From the NCBI GenBank assembly GCA_963691655.1, contig OY829328.1, positions 35,855,890 through 35,919,889 on the forward strand: DNA of 64,000 bases. The letters run 5' to 3'. Positions 55,633-64,000 of this stretch are shown in pieces; position 1 is the first letter of the stretch, and each line of letters starts with the position of its first letter. The notes under the pieces were generated by a model. It was not told the DNA's origin and ran no database searches. It saw only the letters and a program-made list of their open reading frames with translations. The DNA is from Toxonevra muliebris. Its lineage: Eukaryota > Arthropoda > Insecta > Diptera > Pallopteridae. A program made the position numbers and the translations under genes.

Positions 55633-58039
55633 GGGATTGGTCTTTACCTAAAATATTGATTTAATTTCACTTTAAGTTTAATAAAATATTCGAGTTTTAA
55701 ATTTGAATGCATTGTACCCAAATATAAAAAAAAGTAGATTCTTAGCAAATTTTTAAACTACATATTTTCTTCATATAAGAATAAAATATCTAACAGGATT
55801 AATATCATATCTACACATATCCGTGTTTTTAAAAAAAAAGTCTTATTGTCAAAAAAGATAGCCTAACTACTCAAAATGATAAATGATAGTAAGTAAAAAA
55901 TGCGAAAAATATCTATAAACTTCAAATATTAAAAGCAAATCACATACATCATAATTTAAAATATTATCACTGCCTACTTTTAGGCAAACATTTTAAATTA
56001 GTAACATTTACTAAAACCGGTTTCAGACAGACATCATATACTCTTCATCAACATCATATACATTGTAGTTGCTACTGAATCAAATTTTTTTTTGGGCGGA
56101 ACGAAAACCTCAAAAACCAGCACTGTCCCCCTCTGCAATCTTTGTATTCGCTACTGTAGATATACACATATATATTTACAATACTACATACGCCTACACA
56201 CAACAGCAACATAAGAAAATAGAGTAGAGCGAAAAAAATGAGAAATATTTGTGACAAATAAAATAAAGAAAAACACAATGAAAGTCAAGATAACTACTAT
56301 ACAAATGCATAAGAGTAGAAGATATATGACAGTATTGTGTATGTGTGTGTGTGTCCATATGGAATGTGGCAATACCATTTACAATAACACCACATGCACA
56401 CACGTACAGCTGGGATGCTTGTGTGTGTGTGAGTTGTGTGATTTGTTTGCGCTTCCGGCTGTTTTTCTCTTTCCCAGTTTTTTTGTTTGTTTGTTAGTTT
56501 CCTTTTTGATAATGATTATTTGCTAAGTAGTTGGGTTTGGAGTTCATTCCATCTACTTCCCTCTACTCATTGTAGTATATGGAATAGGGGATAGAGGGAA
56601 CAAAGTTGACAGAGTCAAAGGGTTGGTTGGGAAGATCAAACTAAATATTTTTTTCAAGGGTCAAATGATATTTTTAAGGTGACATAGACGTTTGCAAATA
56701 AATCCACTTGTTAAATAGCATATTGTTACAGTGTTAAATGTTTGGGTTGGAATGTGTGTATGGGTGTGTCGGCAGCAATATCTTAAACGTGCTTCTATTT
56801 ATTGTGTATGCGAGTGAGTGTGAGTTTTTTATCTGATTTTCAAAAATGAAATAGGCAAAAATTTAGCACTTGTTTGGATGAAAATTTGAAATAAGTTTTG
56901 TGTATGGAATACTCATATATTTACAATGAAAAACTTTATAGGAAAACTTTAAATGTGAATGAAACACGCAACCATGTACACATAGCACATGTGCTCGTAA
57001 TACACACCCATTAAATGTTGTAGCAAAAAAAGTTCAATATTAAAGATATATTTTTACTTAAATTTCCTTAATTGCTGCCTTTTTTTCGAAAAATGTTTTG
57101 TTTTTTCATCCTCAATTGTTGCTCAAAAGTTAATTGAAGACTGGTTTGCATGCATGCATACATATACAAAGCACACGCACCCTCATATACACATAAATGT
57201 CAACTTTTGCACACACAAACTCATATGTTTGAATGTGTTGTATTTTTGCACATGTCAACACGTTTTTGTTTTGTATCCTTTCTTTTTTTTGTTTTTGTTT
57301 TTCTCGCAGGCAATTGCCGTAAATATCAATATACTATGGTACATACTCCTACATATGTTTATCCTTGTTCTTTTTGCTATTGTGTTTTTGTATTGCTTAA
57401 ATGTTCTACGTCTGCATGTATCTGTGCGCAATTGATTGTTGTTTGTATGTACGTGTTTTAGGCTTTCACAATGCAACAATATATATTACAATTTAACAGC
57501 ATTCTTTGTCTATAATTGGCATTTGCTTATCGTTTGACTTCAATCTTTGTTTCTTTTCTGCTCTTTTTGCATTTATTTCGATTATTGGAATTTGTTTTAG
57601 TACATTTAGAAATGGTTTTTACATTGTACAACAAAATTTTGATTTTTATTGCCAGCAGGTTTGCTATTGTGTATAACCTAATTCATTGATTACTTACGGA
57701 AACACATTGATTCGTTTGTTTAGTTCATGAGCAAGGAAGGAAAGAGCGATTCGTATATAGTATAGTGAATTTAATTTTTAATTTAAATTCCTAAAGTTAG
57801 TTGGATGAATTATGGATAGCTGATATATCTCCGAAAGAACAATAATTCCAGAACTTGAAATCATCATTTAAAATAATATTTTGTGGAACATGTACGAACT
57901 TAAGCTGTTTCCAAACTTCGATCGAGACAAACACTAGAGGGTAATACGGCGCTATTAATAGACTACCATTTGTCAGCTGTTTGAAAATTCCACTAATAAC
58001 AGTAGAGGCAATTTGATCAGTGTTACCATCTTCAATTTA

Positions 58040-58535
58040 TTGCTGGAGGCTGAAATAGGAACATAGTCTGAGTTAAAGCGAATCCTGTGTGGGAACAGGG
58101 TCTAAGTAGGAACATAGCCAGGGTTGTAACAAGATATGTGATTTAAAAAGGTTTGAGTAGGAACAGGGTCTGAGGATTTTTCCTGTGTTCCAACACATTC
58201 CGAGTTGGAACACTGCCTGATTTTTAGTACGATCTGATTTGGAGCTAATAACACGGTATGAGGTAGAAAACTACCTGAGTTGGAACACGGTCTTAGTTGG
58301 AACACAGTCTAATTTAGAAAACGATTTGAGTTGAAACACGGTCTGGGCTAGAATACGGTCTGAGTTGGAACACTAACTAGGTAAGGCCACGGTCTGATTG
58401 GAACACAGTTTGATTTGACTTATGACCTGAGTTGGAACACGGTCTAGTTTGGATCATGATCTGAGAAGGAATACGGTCTGAGTTGGAGAAAGATATGATT
58501 TAAAACGCGATCTGCGTAGAAACACGAATTAAATT
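58040..58535 (+). repeat. Third array, GGTCTGAGTTGGAACAC units
   Basis: About 25-30 imperfect copies of a 17-base-like unit TGAGTTGGAACACGGTC. The core GGTCTGAGTT is shared with the arrays at 10.4 and 27.7 kb, but the flanking part of the unit (GGAACAC) differs. It lies inside the putative intron and has no coding potential. Confidence 0.75.
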
Positions 58536-58539
58536 GGAC

Positions 58540-61500
58540 TGAAGTTTAAGCATTTTCCCCTGTTTATATGTATTCTATATGCAATTGAACTCAATTCTCA
58601 ACATATTGATATTCGTTTAGAGTGTAATCCGCTTTAATCATGCTTCTAGGATTAGAATGATCTTATAAGATCAGATGTTAGCTCTTTATATTTATAAAAT
58701 GATATTAAATGTTATTGCCTTCAAGACGAAAATATGAATCAATCGAGCATGTTCTTAGGTGCTTTTAAATAGTTACATTTTTTTTCATGTTGTTGAGACG
58801 ACTTTTCTGTCTACATTTTTTAGAGTGGAATTCCACCTTTATACTGGAATTGGAGTCACTCGTAAAATTTTGGTTTATAAGAAAATTTGAAAGATTTAAC
58901 ATAAAATTGTTTTCCTCCATTTTAAAAGTATTCATGTCGTATGTAGATTACCATAAAATTAATATACAAAAAACTATACAGCAGTTAAAGTTATGTGATT
59001 TCATCCACGAAAAAGCAAACTTCTTGCTCTTATTTTACCATAAAACGCTTAGTCATGGTTTCAGTTTTACATTATGTGTAGTTCGTAGCGAATTTGATGT
59101 CGTTTAAAGTTGCAAAATTTTGTTTTGTATAGTGACAGAAAAGTAATTAATGTACGATATATCTTCAAATTGGTACTTCTATCTGAATTTATTTGAGTCA
59201 AATATTTTAGCATTATTTCATAACATACTACGTTTGTAAAATGCAAAAATACTGTGCAGCTTTTGGATTTTTTAAAACATCTACGCCTTTTGCATCTCTG
59301 TGTAAAGCTATTTTCCGTATTAAATTGGTTTATTTTCTGTACGGATCCAACGAGGCGGAGGTGCTTGTCAACAAAACCAGTGTTTTTTTAATGAATCCCA
59401 TAAAAAGCATGTATTCTTTAAAAATATTGAGCTTTAACACCCTCAAGAACCATTAAATGTGTTTCAGTGTCCTTTTAAACAGTAGACTGATACGCCAAGT
59501 TAACACCCTCAAGAGAAACAATTTTCAATTTATACAGTAACTACTGATTCCAGGGGGGGCGGGGGGATTTTATGTCCAAAAACTTTCCATTGATTCTGAT
59601 GATGCTACTACTATACTTCGTTTTTCTTCTTGAATTTTTCACTATTTAGTATATAGTTAGATCAGAATATTCTAAAATAAAATAATTTTTTGTGCTTGAG
59701 AAGGAAATTTTCTGCCAACCAGTGTTATTTCTAATATCTGTATGCTCACTTATACATGAATAAGAAAACAATTAAACACTTATTTCAATTATTTATATAA
59801 AAGGAAGAAACCAAAGCTTAATAGGTTATGAAATTTTCCTGTAGCAGTAGTTTTTACCAATTCAATGAAAATTTTTGAATAAAACACAACCACATTTATT
59901 TACAAAATCGGCATGATTATTTTTATATTTGAATTAAACAAATGTATTGCACTTAGTTTTAATTAAATCGAATATACTCATGAACTCGCACAAAATGCCA
60001 TTGCTTTGAGAACAACCAAATGGCCTCCTAGTTTAATATCGACTTATATATATATATATATATATATATATAAGTCGATATATATTTATATTATTCGATT
60101 GCTTCTAGATTTTTTTAAGTAATTATATGTATATTGGAACGTTAACTGCCCTGCCCACTTACATTTTAAACTTCACAAAAATACCAACTGAATTAAATAT
60201 AGACCTAAAAGTATGCTATACTATGTGCAAAGAGTTGAACCTATTTTTTTTATTCTAGTGTATCCTCACTATCACTCATGCCACCCCATAAACCCATACA
60301 AAACAATTAATAAAACAGATTTGATTCAAACCAGACTCCTCGTCTTTGAATTCATTTCTATTTAGTGACTAACCTCGCTTTCCTTATTAAGGAAACCAGC
60401 AAGGTAAGATTAACAGCGCTTGCGCTAGTACTCAAATATTCCGATCTGTTGTTCTCCTTTATCACATTCAATCCTTACATTAATTTAATTAATAAAAAAT
60501 ACTACATTACTATTAAAAAATAAAATGTGATGTGGCTTCAAAAACATTTTTCAAATGTACGCATTGCAAATATTTCACATTTCCAGTTTTATTCGCATAA
60601 TTGTATATAAGTTTACATACTATCTACGTAGTTTTCCTTTCCGTTTATGTCTATGTGAAATATTTTTATTTCATATATGCGAGTACATGACAAAAGTTTT
60701 TCTTTTCCTTCCGTTTGCTTTCTCTTTATAATATATATTTGAAGCCTTAAAGGGTTACTTACTTTATAAATATGTAACTGCAAAAAAACGAAAAGGAAAC
60801 GCGTAATAATATCATTTATTTTAGAATGCAGAATTGTAAAGTGTATACCGTTGCTTATATACATATTTATTACTTTAAATAGTAAATGTATTGTAACCAT
60901 GAACAACATGAATGACTATTCAAGTGCGTGCATCTATAACTAGGTACTTTTCCCAATGGGGAAAAATTTGAATTCGCTTCAAAGAAATATATATTAATTT
61001 TAATAAAATAAAAGCTCCTAGAAGTCCTTGGCAATGAGAAAAGAACACTCCCTAAAAATGATGTCTTTTCTTTGCGACAAAAGAGAATGATTCCTTCCGA
61101 ATGCACTTGCTTGTTTTATAAGATGCTTCAAGTTTAACGTTTTAAACTTACCAGGATTGTCCCACAGCTATGACAACTAATAAAAATGGAATGAAACCTT
61201 CTAATCAAGCAGAAGGGTTTTCTGCTTTTACAAATAAAAATCCTTTCAACATATATCCTGCAGTCGTCCTTTCCCTATGGGACTTGTTAGCTTCTCTAAG
61301 CATAGGGAACGCAATCAATGTGGTGGCAAAAGTCTGCCATTAAAAAATTAGCAACTAATATATAAAACAAGAGAAACTGTTAAGCCACAAAACGTGAATG
61401 CTTGAGGTAATTTCTATGAATGTGTGTAACTGTGTGAGTATACCACAACTTTGCGTGCTCTTTTAAATGTTTCCTTTCCATGTGTTTGCGAGTGTGTGTT

Positions 61501-62385
61501 TCCTTCAATAGATATAACGTAATTATTGTGGTTGGCATCTATTAGGCTAAAATACTTGTATGTATGATGAAAGTAAATGCGCAATAATTTATATATGTTA
61601 CTACTTTAAATATTTAATTTATTTTTTTTTACAAACAATTTTTTGAATTATAAACATCAATGGAATAAAATGAACATAATTATCTGATTTATTAAATCAA
61701 ATTCAATTACATAGATTCATAGCGATTTATTTATTTAAACATTTTAATTGAATTGCTAAACATGTTTGAATTTAAGTAGGGCAGATCTAGGCAATTTTGT
61801 TAACTTTTTGGCGGGTAAGTGACTATCTAGAAAATTATTCTTAAAACCCCAAAGAAATAGATACATTCAATAGCAAATCATTTGTATTATTGAATTAGTA
61901 AAGAAATTTTGATTCATTTTTTCTAGAAAACTTTTTCGGTACCCTAAAATCATTTAAAAAAAAACATAAAGAAAAAAAAAAAAAAAATAATGACCGATAT
62001 TGTCAAGACCTCCCCTACATTATAGCAGATTGTTTTTTCCTTCATTTTGTTGGTTGAATTTTATAATAACTATTTCTTTATTTATTATCAATTTGACTTG
62101 TTAGTAATAATTTGATTTAAGCCAATAAACAAACACCAAAAAACAGTATATATATTAATTTTCACAAATAACAAAACCAAAAAAAAAAAAAAATAAAATA
62201 TTTTATAATTAATCAGCATAAATATTTCAATAGAAAATATTTAAATAGATTTAATATAATTATATTTAATATAAATAGATTTAAAATATCTTGTATTTGT
62301 AAAATTATACAGAATTAATTAGAAACTTAAGCTCATATATTTTCAATTTTCTATTATACCAATTTATGTATTTTGAATGAGATTG
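58540..62385. other. Noncoding AT-rich DNA
   Basis: Open frames at 58,787-59,107 and 59,241-59,456 show no domain or codon signature. A perfect TA palindrome lies at 60,036-60,081 and a short inverted repeat TTCCTTATTAAGGAA near 60,378. No gene is recognised. Confidence 0.5.
60036..60081. repeat. Perfect 46-bp palindrome with TA core
   Basis: ATATCGACTTA, a run of TA dinucleotides, then TAAGTCGATAT. The non-repetitive 9-11 base arms make it more than a simple microsatellite; it can extrude as a cruciform. Confidence 0.8.
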
Positions 62386-62420
62386 TCTTTTTGGTTGAAA
62401 TTTTAATACGCAAACAGCAA

Positions 62421-63270
62421 TGCTCTGCTGGGTTTATGAATTTTTCATGCTGAGCACGAACCTTGGGTCAAAAACTGATTCGTGCTCGTGAAAACTGCGT
62501 TTTTGGCCATTTTCGAACAATTGTGGAGCTGAACCCAATGTGCTAAAAACTTTGCTAATATCAGAAATTAAAGACTGAACCATGCCTTAAGCGAAATTGC
62601 TCGCATGCGCCCTTGGAGCAGGAGGTGTGCATATGTCTAAGAGTGCATGAAAGAAATGTATACAGAACGGATTTTATCTAACTTACACCCACGGCCAGAC
62701 ATAATGAGAAGTGCAGCGGTCCGAAAAGTTTTATGGGTCGTTGGTTACACATCTGCTGTCAGATTTTAAACATTCAAAATGGCGGATCAAATATGGTGGG
62801 CGGATTTTATCTTACTAATACCAACGAAATATAATGAAAAATGCGGTAGTCAGAAGTGTTTTAAGGGTCACTGATTACAAATCTGAAGTCAGGTTTCAAA
62901 AATTCAAAATGGTAGATCAAAAATGGCGGACGAATTAAGATGTAAAATAAAATCAGCTCCGTGTACATTTTTTTCGCGCACCCTTAGACATAATCTCACC
63001 CCCTTCTCTAAGGGCACGTGCGAATCATTTGAAAGGGCATGGTTCAGTCTTTAATTTCTGATATTAGCGAAGTTTGTAGCACGTCAAGGTTTAGCTCTAC
63101 AATTTTACAAAAATGGCCAAAAACGCTGATTTCAGGGATTTCCCGTTTTTCTCGGAAACGTGACGTTATGGAAAGTTTTTGACCACAGATTCGTGTTCAG
63201 CATGAAAAACTCATTGGAGATCACTAGAAGCCATCTTATTCGCATAAGAAAAGTTGAAATTTGCAGGGCA
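62421..63270. mobile_element. Foldback element with central tandem duplication
   Basis: Its tips are TGCTCTGC (62,421) and, inverted, TGCCCTGC (63,270). Long inverted arms lie at about 62,441-62,660 and 62,970-63,215, with matching blocks TTTTTCATGCTGAGCACGAA, GCGTTTTTGGCCATTTT and AATTAAAGACTGAACCATGC. Between them are two tandem copies of a unit of about 133 bp (62,668-62,800 and 62,801-62,935), each starting CGGATTTTATCT. No coding frame. Confidence 0.7.
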
Positions 63271-63366
63271 GTGTAGTAAACTATTTCATACTTTATTTGA
63301 AGTTATATTTAAACAGGTTAATGAACAAATGTAGTCATCACAACAACAATGTATATAGAGACGGGC

Positions 63367-63415
63367 AAATCAGACGGCCGTTTCGGAATCCGCCACAATT
63401 CCTCATCAGTGATCT
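63367..63415 (-). ncRNA. Hammerhead ribozyme (minimal type I, Penelope-like form)
   Basis: Minus strand, 5' to 3': AGATCA (stem I, 63,415-63,410); CTGATGA core (63,409-63,403); GGAAT, 8-base loop, ATTCC (stem II, 5 perfect pairs, 63,402-63,385); GAAA (63,384-63,381); CGGCCG; then T and C (63,374-63,373), the end of the GUC cleavage triplet; TGATTT (stem I, 63,372-63,367). Stem I has six pairs including one G-U. All invariant core bases (C3 U4 G5 A6 G8 A9, G12 A13 A14, A15.1-U16.1, H17=C) are present. Predicted self-cleavage is between 63,373 and 63,372. Stem III has at most two pairs, and ACGGCCGU is self-complementary, so two RNAs could pair as a dimer. This form is established for Penelope-like elements and retrozymes. 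Confidence 0.85.
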
Positions 63416-63420
63416 TAGTG

Positions 63421-64000
63421 ATAGTTCTTAATATAACTTATTAATATTTGAAATCATAACCCAGAATTACAGATTTGATTCCAAATATCTTCACCGAATA
63501 GAGATATTGAAAGAAACTACCACTACCGTTCTATATACTTATGTTGTTGTTTTTTCCCCATTGTAGCTAGTCTGCATAACAGTTCGTTATTTGAAAGTCT
63601 AGTACATGAGAGAGTGTGTGTGTTTGAAATAGAAATTTCTTGAATTGCGATTTTTAGAAAATGTGTTTTTAGAAAAAGAGATTTTCTTTTAATGTGATTT
63701 CCTTAGAATGCAACTGTATATTTTTAAATACATTTTCCATGAAAAGCGATTTTCTTCAAATGTAATTTTTTTGAAATGCAATTTTCTTCGTGAAAAGGAT
63801 ACTCTTTCCTTGAAATCTGATTTTCTTAGAATTTTTCCTTTGATTTCCTTGAAACATCATTTTCATTTTTCTCCACAAAAAAAGCAAATATTTTATTTTA
63901 GCGAAATTGTATTTCTCTGAACTGAAATCAATTAAACCAAGCGGTAGTTTACTGTAAAAAGTTTACACAAACTGATACGTAGATCAACAACTCAAAATTT
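63421..64000. other. Noncoding DNA at window end
   Basis: A series of TTTTCTT-GAAATGCGATTTT-like words (about 63,640-63,850) forms a weak degenerate repeat of roughly 18-22 bases. The frame at 63,708-63,920 runs through it and is not called. Confidence 0.4.

Larger units (their letters stand above)
62388..63420 (-). mobile_element. Penelope-like fragment split by a foldback insertion
   Basis: TTTTTGGTTGAAATTTTAATACGCAAACAG (in two parts, 62,388-62,418) and AACTATTTCATACTTT (63,279-63,295) are contiguous in the related fragment at 55.5 kb but separated by about 850 bp here. The fragment continues to the hammerhead ribozyme at 63,367-63,415. No reverse transcriptase or GIY-YIG frame is in the window, so the Penelope label rests on the ribozyme type and family layout. 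Confidence 0.5.
54343..64000 (+). other. Probable large first intron or downstream DNA of the host gene
   Basis: No exon with coding character was found downstream of the 54,343 donor. One good polypyrimidine-AG (about 57,275-57,310) is followed by a frame of hydrophobic low-complexity sequence and is not accepted as an exon. The stretch holds CA/GT microsatellites (54,400, 56,340), a GGTCTGA array, Penelope-like fragments, a foldback element and a hammerhead ribozyme. If the gene continues, its next exon is beyond the window. Confidence 0.45.

Noticed and set aside
56000..56045. Another hammerhead-like arrangement on the minus strand (TTGATGA ... GAAACCGGTTTTAGTA)
   Set aside because: Core position 3 is not C, stem II has only three pairs, and no stem I can be formed. 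It may be a decayed relative, but it is not supportable as a ribozyme.
57275..57435. Possible second exon after a polypyrimidine-AG
   Set aside because: The frame after the acceptor is a hydrophobic low-complexity peptide with no continuation of the coiled coil and no donor with coding support.

Overview
This window looks like AT-rich, gene-poor dipteran nuclear DNA, most likely from a tephritid-type fruit fly. The grounds are abundant (CAG)n/(GTT)n/(CA)n microsatellites, insect-type LOA/R1 retrotransposons, many TA-flanked mariner-type elements, piggyBac and hAT MITEs, and a TATA/Inr promoter in front of a fly-like first coding exon. The species itself is an inference. I see no bacterial-style operons, rRNA, CRISPR or functional tRNA genes.

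Layout. 1-7.5 kb: AT-rich DNA with microsatellites and one tRNA-derived SINE (minus strand, about 6.18-6.35 kb). 7.56-8.93 kb: a foldback element with arms of about 400-440 bp. 10.35-11.17 kb: a degenerate satellite-like array built on GGTCTGAATT. 12.0-13.33 kb: the 5'-truncated 3' end of an R1-clade retrotransposon. 16.27-18.26 kb: a decayed LOA-like ORF2 on the minus strand. 18.43-20.50 kb: a mariner-type element with TIRs and TA duplications nested inside an older Tc1-like relict. 21.6-25.7 kb: a TTCTCAA-rich palindromic tract, a piggyBac-type MITE (TTAA ends), a hAT MITE with a perfect 8-bp duplication, and a TA-flanked foldback carrying tRNA-like modules. 27.7-29.1 kb: a second GGTCTGA-type array in the opposite orientation, interrupted by a near-perfect hairpin and a LOA-like 3' tail. 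31.54-33.18 kb: a Helitron relict with the HUH Rep and helicase Walker A regions. 34.7-35.8 kb: a Harbinger-like relict with a Myb/SANT-like domain. 36.55-37.27 kb: another hAT-like MITE. 38,655-44,416: an apparently full-length LOA-clade retrotransposon (minus strand) with two open ORFs and an exact 12-bp target duplication. 44.7-45.24 kb and 50.27-50.59 kb: more LOA-like fragments. 46.77-47.78 kb: a TA-flanked MITE.

The only convincing host gene starts near 53.25 kb: TATA box, initiator, 5' leader, then a first coding exon (53,726 to about 54,342) for a secreted or membrane-anchored protein whose coiled coil begins at the exon end. The rest, 54.34-64 kb, is read as its first large intron or flanking DNA. 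It contains a third GGTCTGA array (58.0-58.5 kb), two related Penelope-like fragments, and a foldback inserted in one of them.

The most notable single object is a complete hammerhead ribozyme fold on the minus strand at 63,367-63,415: CUGAUGA core, 5-bp stem II, GAAA, minimal palindromic stem III, GUC cleavage triplet, and 6-bp stem I. Its form fits the minimal hammerheads known from Penelope-like elements. A decayed relative lies at 55,604-55,632 beside the same flanking sequence.
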